10,706 nt of DNA from Dunaliella salina (GCA_002284615.2 MU070345.1:12948-23653), one strand, 5' to 3'. Positions 1-8,424 are shown, counted from the first letter of the stretch. Notes: a model not told the origin generated them from the sequence alone. Translations and numbers: made by a program.

Positions 1-1
1 A

Positions 2-45
<44 letters not shown>

Positions 46-57
46 CACACACACACA
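1..57. repeat. (CA)n microsatellite at left edge
   Basis: Almost pure CA dinucleotides with two slips (a CC near position 9 and an AA near 44). It runs off the left edge, so its true length is unknown. If the SR gene continues to the left, this array lies in the intron before the exon at 381. Confidence 0.97.
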
Positions 58-380
58 GGTACCAAATTAATTTAGTACTTTTGTAAGACCGTTTTATCCT
101 CCATTTTTTTCAGATTTGAGCATGAGAGATACGCAGGCAACAAACAAATGCAGTGTGTACAGAAGTCCATTTCAGACTTTCCAAACAGGCTCATATTCAG
201 ACCAAATTCTGGGTGGAAAGAGCTTCCATGTGGCCGCGTGAGCGCGAGCCTTGCCAGGCTCCGCATGTTCACGTTGCACGCCACTTCATTTGCAGCTGAG
301 CTTTTTCAGGCTCGATCAATTTTCACTTATGGTGACAAAGGTTGACTTATAAATTATTACTCTCGCAACTGCATGCGTAG

Positions 381-427
381 CGTGTGGAGCTGTCCAAGAG
401 GGGGCCTCGAAGCAGCCGAGCAAGAAG
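381..427 (+). CDS. SR gene exon: end of RRM and start of RS region
   Basis: The 47-base exon reads RVELSKRGPRSSRAR plus two bases (AG) of a split Ser codon. The acceptor is GCATGCGTAG behind a modest pyrimidine stretch, and the in-frame TAG is part of that acceptor. The donor is AAG|GTGAGG. The split codon is completed by C at 4348, giving Ser before PPPP. The VELS motif at this distance from an RS domain is typical of SRSF3/7/RSZ proteins. The 3.9-kb gap to the next exon could hide a further exon that I did not see. Confidence 0.7.
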
Positions 428-930
428 GTGAGGCAAGAGTCAAGAAAGGAGAGGTTACAGCTGCATGGCTGCTCCTTCTTACAAAGGCAGCTAGCTCTCT
501 TGCCTCTGTTCTGTAGCTTCAATGGTTTCTTATGAATTAGGTTTTGGTGCTGTATTATCAAGTGTTTGTTTATTTTTAACTGTGCGAGCACTGGGGCAGG
601 GTGCTCAATTAGTATCCTGTGCTGTTTTTCAGGCTCATTTTTTCACATTTTTTGAAATGGTGGTGATGGAAGCCATATGGCCAGGTTGCAGGTTACAGGA
701 TAAAGGCCTCCATTCAAAACGAATGGCAGCTAGCTTGTTTATAAAGAGAAGAAGTCAGAACAAAAAAGGATAAAGTTTAAGCCAGATGGCAAGAGCCTGT
801 GATGCGGGGCCAGTAATTAAGAGAATGTCAACATGCTATGTCTCTGCTGTGGCTCCTCCGGCATGGAAATTTCCTTTTTGCACAAATTTTTTGTATCGAT
901 GCTGAGGTGCTCGCGGTGGAGTTTTTGTGG

Positions 931-989
<59 letters not shown>

Positions 990-2025
990 CACACACACAT
1001 TTCTATATGTTCTATATATATATATATATACACACGTACATATATATACACATATATATATATATATATATACACATACATATATATACACAAACACGTG
1101 TGTATGTATATGTGTGCATGCATATATTTGCATCCATGTTGTGGCTTTGCTTATAATGAAGATAAAATTTACATCTGTGAACCGCACAAGCTTCCGCTGC
1201 ATGCCCTGCAACATGTGCTGGTTGAGGTGGTTAGCTTGCCACAAACTTTCAATACAATGGTGAGGTTACATCGCTAAATCCGCCTACAAGGGCAGCTGAG
1301 CGGAAACACTAAGGTCTGTTACCAGACCTGGCCTTAGAAGAAAAGCTCAATTCTAAAAGTTTGAATTGGAAATTGATAACAAATCATGTCTGTTGTGGTG
1401 ATTGAATAAATGCTAGACAGATGTTGTTGGATCAGAAAGCTCAAACGTTCAGAGTTCATGTTTTGCTGTGTACACTTCAAAGAATTCATTCCAAGCATGC
1501 CTATGTAAAGCTCCATGTCTACCAGAATTTTGAGCAATGTCTGGCATTCATGTTTGCTCTTCTGCGAGTCACACTAGCCTGGATGGTACCAACTACAGGA
1601 TCCCCGGTATAAGTCTGTGCTGATGCCGTCCCACAGTTCAGGTCTTCGTCTAGAAATACTTTCAGGGCAGCTACCCGTGTAAGTGCTATCAAGGCAGCTA
1701 CCCACAGGGCAGCCCCCAACCCCTAATTGGCACATTTCCCATGGCCATGTGCCCTCCTGGTTGACTCGTTCGCGCAATCTGGCGTGCTCGAGCTCGGTGC
1801 GATTGTTCAACGCTTGCTGCTTGGCCGGCCATGTGCTGCCCAGGTGCTCTTGCTCCTGTCCCAGGGGAGGATGGTTTTGTTGCTTAAACTCGTTGCGCTT
1901 GCGACCTGCTGGAGCTGCTGTTGTTGCTGGGTGTGCTGGAGAGGGGGGTTTATCTGTGGACTTGGGCTTTGTTGGGGTGGCAGGTACTGCTCCGGCGGTG
2001 ACGTGCGGGGGAGGGGCTGGCTGCT

Positions 2026-2056
<31 letters not shown>

Positions 2057-5000
2057 ATGATGATGGGTTGGTGAGGCAGGAGCTTGAGCTGCTGGTGCAG
2101 GCTTGCAGAGCAGCTGCTTGAGCTGCTGCCCCACTCGGCCTGCACTGAGGTGCTGGAAGGGCTCGCCGGGGTTTGAGAGGCGTCCTGTGGGCAGGTGCTG
2201 GCGGAAGGGGTAGGGAACCAGCTCCTCCTCCCGATGTCTGACCAGTAGGCTCGTCCCCCTGGCTTGCACCACCAGTTCCTCCCTCCCTATACCCACACTA
2301 CACCCGGCCTATGTGCTGCAGCTGGATGGCCAAGTTGACAAGCGCATCCTGCAGGCGCATCCTCTTCAGGTCCAGAACTGCTTGTGCTGGGTTGCTCTGT
2401 CGCGGAACCCCGCGCACGCCGATGCCGCTGCCTCTGCCGTGCTGATCTGCACCACGTATATGGCTGCTTACCCAGAGCGTTGTCCTGCATGCGTTTCAAT
2501 ACAAGTCCCTCCGTGCTACTTCGATAGAGAAAGAGGCGGAGGCTCTCACGACGTTTCCTCAATTTGTGTTCCCTTAACCTTCATTTGGTTACCCTGTCAC
2601 TGCTTTCCAAACCCTGTCACTGTCAATGCCTATCCATTGTCACTGTCATTGTCACTGTGTCTTTCCTCATCCTGGAATCTGCCCATGCTCACCGTCTGTG
2701 TCTCTGCCACTGTCAGTGCCTCTTCCCTGTCACTTTCCCTGTACCTGTCACTTTCAGTGCCTCTCCACCAACAATCTCCCCATGCTCACTGTCAGTGTCT
2801 CCCGTCTCTGTCACGGTCACACTTTCACTGTCAGTGACTCTCAACCTGAAATCTGCCAATGCTCACCGTTGTGTCTCTGCCACTGTCATTGCCTCTTCCC
2901 TGTCACTGTAACTGTCGCTTTCAGTGCCTCTCCTCGACCTACAATCTCATCATGCTCACTGTCAGTGTTTCCCTGGTCATGTACGCTGCTGAGCTGGGAG
3001 ATTGTTTCCTTACGCAGCCGCATGGCAAGCGTAAACCTTTCTTTCTTACTAAGAGCTTAGTTTTAGCTCAAGAGCGGTGCACTGTTTTATGTATGCACAT
3101 TGTAGGTACAACGGTGCACATAGTAGGTACAACGGTGCACATTGTAGGTACAACGGTGTACAACGCTGCACATTGTAGGCACAACGCTGCACATCGTAGG
3201 TATAACGGTGTACAACTCTGCACATTGTAGGTACAACGGTGTACAGGGCTGACTGCACTTGGCCACGCACTGGTGGTGCTGCAAATGGCTGTTATCGGCA
3301 GCTATGTAAGCAACAGGCCCTGAATCCTGCTGCTTGACTCCTGGCCAAGAAAAGGAGGCGAACGAGTTTGAGGCTGGCTGCGATCACAAAGGATGGAGAC
3401 CACTGGATTTCCATGGATTCTGCAGTCCCCATCTTTAGTGTGTCTCCGTCTCTGTCACTGTCAAGCTGTCACTGTCAGTACCTCCCCAACCTGAAATCTG
3501 CCAATGCTCACTGTCAGTGCCTTCCCGCTGTTACTGTCACAGTAATCATTGATTCTCCTCAACCTGAAATCTGCCAATGCTCACCGTTGTGTCTCTGCCA
3601 CTGTCAGTGCCTCTTCCCTGTCACTGTAACTGTCACTTTCAGTGCCTCTCCTCAACCTACAATCTCCCCATGCTCCCTGTCAGCGTCTCCGTCTCTGTCA
3701 CTGTCAAGCTGTCACTGTCAGTGACTCTCCTCAACCTGAAATCTGCCCACGCTTCTGCGCTCTGCCCGAAAATGTAGGCAAACCCAAACCTTTTCTAAGT
3801 TGTAAAGGATGCGGGTTTTCTGTACAGACATAGAGGATCCAGGTTTTCTTCAGTTAAAAAAAAAGGGTCTCCTTCACAAGCACATCTCATCCTTACCAGA
3901 TAGCTTGTTGGTGCACTTGGTCAGATGGCTTCCTGTGTCAGTGGCAATGATTGGATCTTCATGGACACATATCATCCTCGTCTAGGAGCTTGGTGTGCAG
4001 CTCTGGCATGGATCTTTCCTGCGCCGGTGGCAACAACTTGCAGCTCTCTTCTTCTTGATGACCACATCTCATCCTTGTCAAATAGCTTAATGTACAGCTC
4101 TGACATGGATCTTTCTTGCGCCGGTGGCAACGACTTGCAGCTCTCTTCTTCTTGATGACCACATCTCATCCTTGTCAAGTAGCTTGGTGTGCAGGCCTGA
4201 CATAGATCTTTCCTGCGCTGGTGGCAATTGCTTGCCGCCACTTCTCTAAAGGCTTACTTTTTTGCTTCATGACCACATCTCTGTCAAATTACTTGGGAGT
4301 GCAGCCCTGACATGGATCTTTCCTGCGCTGGTGGCACTTACTTGCAGCCCGCCTCCGCCGCGCCGCCGCAGTCCTGTGCGATCTGAATCCCCCCCACGAC
4401 GCAGGCGGTGAGTGCAAGGAACAAAGAATAGATCTGATTTCCTGCCACTGCGCAAAGAACAAGGAAAGGAAGCACATGCAGGCTGCAGAAACATGCTGTA
4501 GGAGAGGCAATGGGTGTACTCTACTGCATTGCTTCACCATCGGCTCATCTTGTCCTTCCCTTTTGGAGGAACCCTCTTCTGGAGCACAACTTGCAGATGC
4601 AGCAGAGATGAGGACTCAGTGCCATCCATTTCTTGATGAGCAATCTTTCTGGTTTGAGGATGGGGCGCTGCCGTCCATTTTCCCCTTGCAAACTTTGCAG
4701 ATCAACAATTCGAAATCGCTGCTACACTCACACATCACAAACTTTGCAGGTCACCCAGTTATGATCGATCGCGCCGCCGCAGCGACAGCCGCTCGCCCCC
4801 CCGCAGAGGTTCTCGCAGGTGTGCTGACTAGGGATTTTTTTCTGGGAAAAGGACTAGGATTAAGAATGAGGAAGCTGGCTTTTCCTTTGGAGGATAGGCT
4901 TAGTCGGCATTTCCTTGCCAGCTTGTTATGGACGCAGAAACAAAGCCACGCACACATGCATGAGCTGCCTGTATCCTATCCTCCTGCCTTGATGCAAGGG

Positions 5001-6781
5001 GTGGGCGGTGACCCTTGGAGTGGTTTGACCCTTGGAGTGGCGTCTGAAGGAAGCCCGCCTTTTAGGCAAGCTTGCTAAGTTTCAAGGGTTTTTTTTGTTT
5101 TCATGGGAATTTTATTTTTGTGCCGCCACAGCAAGGCCCTCCTCACAAACATGCCCAATGCCTGATGGCCGATCCCTATGTTTCCCTAACTGTGGTATGT
5201 GGTGAGGCCTGGCGCCCTCTGCTTCTTGTAGTTTCCCACACATCTTAATGTAGGCAAACAGCCCTTCCCTGCCCTCATATCTATGAGCTTTACACACACA
5301 TGCATGGAAAGCTAAATAGCTGCAAAAAGCTTTAAGGTGAAGAGGGCTTGTCCAAAAAATTTTCACAGGACAGGCGCTCACGTCTGACCCTTCACCATGC
5401 CTTCGTCCCATTATAGTCCTTGTAGAGGAGTGTGCTGTTGTTAGAATTAGGATGGCATGAATCCCACTGCGCACGGAGGTCAGAAACAAGATTTGATGCA
5501 GTACAAAAGGTATCTAACTGTTGTTTTGGTCGTTTGCTTAGCTCCATACCCTTACTGAATCCTGTTACTTCTTGCCCTTTCATGCTTGCCCTTGTTGACC
5601 TCCCCTTGTCCTTCATCTTTTTGCAAGCCCGATAACTACCTTGCCAGTGCCATGTATTCCTAGCTGTGGATATGTATCCCTATGGCCTTGGAGGCTTCCC
5701 TCCCACTCATTCTCTCCAGTTGGAATGAGTACTACCACCAATTTGACAGCACAATAAGTAAACATGAAAGGGTACCGGTTTGAACCAGTGCATACTCATC
5801 TCTTATGAAATATTTCATGGTTGCACACATTTCAGAGCACCTCTCTGACAGGTATGTTTGGGTGCTCTTGCAGTTATCCTACACCTCACAAAAAAGAAAT
5901 CCAGGATGATCACATGATAGTCCAAGGCTCTTATTAAAAATTGACAATTGTGTTTAAGGGCATTTGCTTCAAGCCTGGATGTTGTAGGAATTGGACAATC
6001 GGGGAAAGGATGAGCCAGGATTTTGAGGCTAGGCGTTGCTTCAACAGGTCCTCTGTCAGAGGGGTGTCACCATTGGTACAGTCTCCCGAACCTTTCTGGC
6101 CTGCTGAATCTATCAGGGCAATCTTAACATGTAGAGCTTTCAAGGCTCTCCTAGTGACAACTCCCCTGATGTTGCATGCCTTTGTAGGAAAAGAAGGCCT
6201 CCAGTCAAAACAACTAACTGTTGCACGCATTTGATCCCAATTTTGAACTGAGCTCCCTTTGTCCCCTGCAGTTCAGCATCAACAGCAAGCGGGAGCAGCT
6301 GCTGCTGCTGCGCAGCCGTCTTGGTCCCAACCAAGCAGCAGCCAGCAGCAGAAGCAGCAGTGACTCAGATGGTCCGTAAAAAATGAGACATGAAAGCCAG
6401 ACGTCCTAAAGTGAATTGAGAGAACTGAGGGAACTGAGGGCACTGAAAGCTGGATTGTGAGGCCCTCATTCAAACCATTACCAACATTTTGGTATACCTC
6501 GAAGTGGACATCGTTTAAATTGGTCTCAAAACCATGAGGTCGTGAACGCATGGCACTTATTGGTACGTGTGTATGCACCTTTGCAACCATCACTTTTTTG
6601 ATGCACTTTTGAGTGCAGATCATTTGAGCCGGTCATGAAGTCACAGTGTATGTGCGCAAGTTGCAGATGCCGCCACCTTTTTATGCATCCCTTCGCTTGC
6701 AGGTCCTCACGCAGGGATTCCCGATCTCCACGGCGCTCCCGTAGAGACTCCAGGTCTCCCCGTCGCAGCCTGTCTCCCTAG
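381..6781 (+). CDS. SR-family splicing factor, 3' part (four exons, RS domain)
   Basis: SR proteins bind exonic RNA through an N-terminal RRM and recruit spliceosome parts through a phosphorylated RS domain in the nucleus. Here join(381-427, 4348-4407, 4750-4818, 6703-6781) gives 84 residues. The first exon starts with RVELS, the end of the RRM in SRSF3, SRSF7 and plant RSZ proteins. Prolines and RRRSP, SRSP and RRDSRSP units follow, ending RRSLSP and TAG. All three introns (3920, 342 and 1884 nt) are phase 2. Donors are GTGAGG, GTGAGT and GTGTGC; acceptors are GCGTAG and three TTGCAG. No CCHC zinc knuckle appears between RVELS and the RS region, so the layout is closer to SRSF3 than to plant RSZ proteins. 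The RRM core is not in the window and should lie to the left. The exon set was assembled by eye. The RS part is very secure, the link to exon 381-427 somewhat less. Confidence 0.82.
933..999. repeat. (CA)n microsatellite
   Basis: About 33 CA units with one CG interruption near 982, directly followed by the TA-rich compound repeat. The open frames over it on both strands are poly-His/Thr or poly-Cys/Val artefacts of the repeat. Confidence 0.97.
1012..1130. repeat. Compound (TA)n / (CATA)n / (TGTA)n microsatellite
   Basis: The tract shifts from pure TA (1012-1030) through TA/CA mixtures to GTGTGTATGTATATGTGTGCATGC. The CA-rich left part and GT-rich right part are partly complementary and could form an imperfect hairpin or Z-DNA-prone tract. 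Confidence 0.93.
1807..2562 (-). CDS. Unrecognised spliced coding segment, antisense in SR intron 1
   Basis: Reading the minus strand, exon 1 (2562 or a little upstream, down to 2472) gives ESLRLFLYRSSTEGLVLKRM and ends at donor CTCTGG|GTAAGC. A 91-nt intron (2471-2381) leads to exon 2 (2380-2304), which reads VLDLKRMRLQDALVNLAIQL and looks helical. Exon 2 ends at CGG|GTGTAG, or at an in-frame TAG (2300-2298) if unspliced. Beyond it two frames are coding-like. One starts at acceptor CCCACAG|GAC (2184) and stops at 1807, with a Gln/Pro/Ser-rich tail but a poly-Ile run. The other stays open to 1574, with poly-His then poly-Gln and motifs such as GRKRNEFKQQ. Poly-His/Gln is the more usual outcome in proteins. 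No start codon, pyrimidine-rich acceptor for exon 1 or known domain was found. It could be a nested gene, a pseudogene or an inserted fragment. Confidence 0.4.
2021..2064. repeat. (CTG)n(ATG)n trinucleotide repeat
   Basis: About six CTG units run straight into about nine GAT/ATG units. On the minus strand this is CAT then CAG repeats, reading poly-His then poly-Gln, poly-Ile then poly-Ser, or poly-Ser then poly-Ala, depending on frame. It lies within the antisense coding candidate. Confidence 0.95.
2304..2380 (-). CDS. Exon 2 of the antisense coding segment
   Basis: This 77-base exon holds 25 full codons after two bases completing the split Ala codon. The peptide VLDLKRMRLQDALVNLAIQL continues QHIGR. 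Third positions are mostly G or C, unlike the other frames. The acceptor AAG is weak. A competing acceptor at GCGACAG would give a Ser/Glu-rich frame instead. Confidence 0.42.
2472..2562 (-). CDS. Exon 1 of the antisense coding segment (5' limit uncertain)
   Basis: A basic, helical peptide with a good donor, GTAAGC, just after GCTCTGG, phase 1. The frame is closed by a TGA about 15 bases upstream of 2562, so an acceptor or start must lie in that gap, but none is convincing. The CACTGTCAGTG repeat array begins just beyond it and may have replaced the original flank. Confidence 0.4.
2590..2975. repeat. Satellite-like array A, ~174-bp units with CACTGTCAGTG
   Basis: The words CTGTCACTGTCA and CACTGTCAGTG recur, and the phrase ATCTGCC(C/A)ATGCTCACCG appears at about 2676 and 2850, giving a period near 174 bp. 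The segment 2843-2967 is nearly identical to 3561-3685 in array B. The long Ser/Cys/Leu-rich ORFs over it are repeat artefacts. Confidence 0.9.
3095..3246. repeat. 21-bp tandem repeat (GCACATTGTAGGTACAACGGT)
   Basis: Three near-perfect 21-bp units are followed by three more separated by a 10-bp GTACAAC(G/T)CT insert. Each unit contains the near-palindrome TTGTA-GG-TACAA. The unit is a multiple of three, which creates the false repetitive ORFs here. It sits between arrays A and B. Confidence 0.93.
3445..3765. repeat. Satellite-like array B, copy of array A
   Basis: Same family as array A. AAATCTGCC(A/C)A(T/C)GCT phrases occur at about 3494, 3567 and 3739, so spacings are 73 and 172 bp, the shorter one being a deleted unit. 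Both arrays are followed by a related flank, GGCAAGCGTAAACCTTT near 3024 and GGCAAACCCAAACCTTTT near 3777. That points to duplication of a larger segment with later insertion or divergence between the copies. Confidence 0.9.
3882..4347. repeat. ~97-bp tandem repeat ending at an exon acceptor
   Basis: Five diverged units start at about 3882, 3966, 4064, 4161 and 4275 (84, 98, 97, 114 and 73 bp). Each carries ACAT(C/A)TCAT, a GTGCAG-CTCTGACATGGATCTTTC core and GCGC(C/T)GGTGGCA. Units 2, 3 and 5 end in ACTTGCAG, and the last of these is the acceptor of the SR exon at 4348. Confidence 0.9.
4348..4407 (+). CDS. SR gene exon: Pro-rich RS segment
   Basis: The 60-base exon reads PPPPRRRSPVRSESPPRRR with one leading base (completing Ser) and two trailing bases (CG of an Arg codon). 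The acceptor is ACTTGCAG and the donor GCG|GTGAGT, a close consensus match. PPPPRRRSP is a signature stretch of SR proteins. The exon is CpG-rich against its AT-richer surroundings. Confidence 0.87.
4408..4749 (+). other. SR gene intron 2
   Basis: A 342-nt intron, GTGAGT to TTGCAG. No further gene is seen in it. It contains extra ACTTGCAG/ACTTTGCAG acceptor-like words near 4590 and 4700. Confidence 0.8.
4750..4818 (+). CDS. SR gene exon: SPSYDRSRRRS segment
   Basis: This 69-base exon completes the Arg codon with G, then reads SPSYDRSRRRSDSRSPPRRG, Ser and Arg, and ends AG before donor GTGTGC. The acceptor is AACTTTGCAG. An identical CAAACTTTGCAG occurs 49 bases upstream (4689-4700). Using that one would shift the frame and meet a TGA within the exon, so 4750 is the productive start. 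Confidence 0.87.
4819..6702 (+). other. SR gene intron 3
   Basis: A 1884-nt intron, GTGTGC to CGCTTGCAG. Apart from the CAG-repeat segment at 6272-6386 it shows no feature that I can support. Frames of about 100 residues at 5934-6230 are open on both strands and match nothing I recognise. Confidence 0.75.
6272..6386 (+). other. Candidate alternative exon with CAG/CTG repeats
   Basis: A strong acceptor (CTCCCTTTGTCCCCTGCAG) precedes a segment of CAG/GCT triplets. In the phase imposed by the upstream SR exon it reads 37 codons and stops at TGA 6384-6386, which would replace the normal RS end. A second frame reads QHQQQAGAAAAAAQPSWSQP and stops at 6361-6363. No consensus donor follows; GTCCGT at 6372 is weak. 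It could be a poison or alternative terminal exon, or a chance acceptor before a simple repeat. Confidence 0.3.
6703..6781 (+). CDS. SR gene last coding exon
   Basis: G completes an Arg codon, then 25 codons contain the unit RRDSRSPRRS twice (the second copy ending RRSLSP), and TAG lies at 6779-6781. The acceptor is CCCTTCGCTTGCAG. The internal 30-base repeat of the RRDSRSPRRS unit is typical of RS domains grown by duplication. The exon is far too short to stand out as an ORF. Confidence 0.88.
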
Positions 6782-7120
6782 GAAAGAAGGAAGTGTTACC
6801 TGTCTCCTTAGCCGGTCTGGTATGGTGTCAAATTCAGTCTCTGTAGCTGGCATGCTGTGGCATGCCGCAACCTGTCTCCTTAGCTGGTACGCTATCAACT
6901 TAGTCTTTGTAGCTGACACGATAAGTCTCAGTAGTCTGGTACATTTCAGCCTAACGTGCCAGCATCATGAAGGTAGCTATCGCCAGGGAGGGAGCCGATG
7001 TCGAGGGGTTGATTGGGAGAGCAGCCAATACGTCTTTAGGGCAGCCAAGTCTGACACAGACAGGTAATTAGGGCAACTGATACCTTGAGGGCGGCCAACG
7101 GCACAATGGCAGCTGTCGTC

Positions 7121-7126
7121 AATAAA
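7121..7126 (+). terminator. Possible polyadenylation signal AATAAA
   Basis: A canonical AATAAA lies 340 bases after the SR stop, followed by CAGTCCCTGTCAG. It would end a 3' UTR of about 360 bases if no further 3' intron exists. Confidence 0.45.
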
Positions 7127-7569
7127 CAGTCCCTGTCAGAAAAGTAGGCAAATGCCAAAGACCACCTTGCTGTTCTGGCTCCATGAAAATTTTTTTTGCC
7201 CTTGCCCTTTATTTTGAAAGCTCTCAGTGAACTCGCGCTATCCTTGTCGCATGAAACAGCGCCATTTTACAAGGTGGGCCTCATTTATTGCTTCGTAGTG
7301 TAGGCATTGGCATCCTGCGTACAGGAATCGAACACTGCTTGCACTTACGGTGACCGAACTAGATACAAGCAGCGTAAACATCATTTGGTGAGGCTGCCAG
7401 ATGTCTGCTTTGCCTTTGCCTTTGAAAAGCTGGCTTACATGATGGGTCCGCTACTAGAAGTGTGTTTTTATGTCACAGCCTGGCTCTTGGATGCATGGCT
7501 CGGGGACAAAGCCATGCTTCTTAATATTTTGATTTTGCCTTTTTTTCTTGTTCTTGGCAAAGCAAGGAT

Positions 7570-7625
7570 GGGATAGGACAGGACAGGACAGGATAGGATA
7601 GGGTAATACAGGACAGGACAGGGTA
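7570..7625. repeat. GGACA/GGATA pentamer repeat
   Basis: About eleven 5-bp units of GGACA or GGATA, with a short GGTAATA break near 7600. The complementary strand reads TGTCC/TATCC. Confidence 0.93.
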
Positions 7626-8424
7626 GCAAAGGAGGGGAGAAGGTTATATTGTGCCTATCTACAAGGGCAGCTGGAGTTGAATGCGCCTCTAACCAAAGCA
7701 GCCGACCCTGGTACAAATATGGACTGGGACAGTAACAAGGCCTCGTGCTGAATTCTGAAGGAAAAGGAGAAGAAAGAAAGAAAAAATGAAAAGCCTACGC
7801 AAGCCATACGCTGCATGCATCAAGGGAGTACCCCTGCCTGGAAAATTGGAGGCCTCACCAGAAGGCCCTTTAAGCCTACACTAGGGTTACATTACATTTA
7901 CATTACTTAAGGGTTGCATTGGATTTACTTTTGGTTTATATTGTATAACCTACAGCCCGAATCTCTGGCTGAGCGGTCGCTGGTGAAACATTCTCAACCA
8001 GCTATCGCAAGTTATTAAGTAAACAAGTCTCCACAAGGAGTTTTAAAACATGGAAACTTCCATGCGCCATGCTGTGCATGTTCCCATTTTGTGATGCGTT
8101 TTGCATGTGCATGAAATGTGTGGCTTTGCTCGTTCAAAGTGCTCAAATTGCATCCAGTTCCAAACACAAATTCCATTCAAGATGAGCAAGGTCATGCTGG
8201 AGCACCATGAAGTACAATTTAGCATACACTCAAAGCACTCTGGAACCACAAAGCCTGCGCTGGCAGGAGCAAGCAGATGCAAAAAATATACAACTATGAG
8301 CTAACCGGGACAAGGCACATGATGGAGCATGTTCATAACACCACACAGCAGCCATGACAGGTACATGCATGTCCAGAGCTAATTCGAGCCTGCCAAAGAT
8401 CTACATGGTAAGCCCACAGCAAAC

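Larger units (their letters stand above)
428..4347 (+). other. SR gene intron 1, repeat-filled
   Basis: The intron is defined by donor GTGAGG at 428 and acceptor ACTTGCAG ending at 4347. Bases 428-930 and 1140-1730 show no gene that I can support. The rest holds CA/TA microsatellites, a minus-strand coding candidate (about 1800-2562), two satellite-like arrays (about 2590-2975 and 3445-3765), a 21-bp repeat and a 97-bp repeat. All are listed separately. Confidence 0.65.
6782..8424. other. 3' UTR and intergenic stretch without recognised genes
   Basis: Both strands were read and no coding exon could be supported. It holds the presumed SR 3' UTR, a pentamer repeat, a short TTACATTACATTTACATTAC stretch near 7887-7906 and several GGGCAGC-like words (near 7040, 7070 and 7663). 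An 89-residue open frame at 7307-7576 shows no recognisable motif. Confidence 0.6.

Noticed and set aside
828..1277. Several overlapping 95-141 residue ORFs on both strands
   Set aside because: They translate the CA/TA microsatellites (poly His-Thr, Tyr-Ile, Cys-Val) and exist in all frames.
2313..3230. Long Ser/Leu/Cys-rich plus-strand ORFs up to 174 residues
   Set aside because: They are translations of the CACTGTCAGTG satellite, which is open in several frames at once and shows no start context or domain.
3049..3284. Minus-strand repetitive Tyr/Thr/Cys-rich ORFs
   Set aside because: The 21-bp repeat is a multiple of three and forces an open repetitive frame.
4476..5078. 200-residue plus-strand ORF
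   Set aside because: It runs through the 4750-4818 RS exon in another frame and through its flanking introns. The RS reading with splice sites and matching phases explains the sequence better.
5112..5489. 125-residue minus-strand ORF in SR intron 3
   Set aside because: No motif, no splice context and mixed composition. It is probably a chance frame.
5934..6234. 98-residue minus and 97-residue plus ORFs
   Set aside because: Both strands are open over the same bases, there is no codon bias at third positions and no motif is recognisable.
7307..7360. GAATCGAAC looked like the T-loop of a minus-strand tRNA
   Set aside because: No complementary T stem, acceptor stem or anticodon arm can be formed around it.
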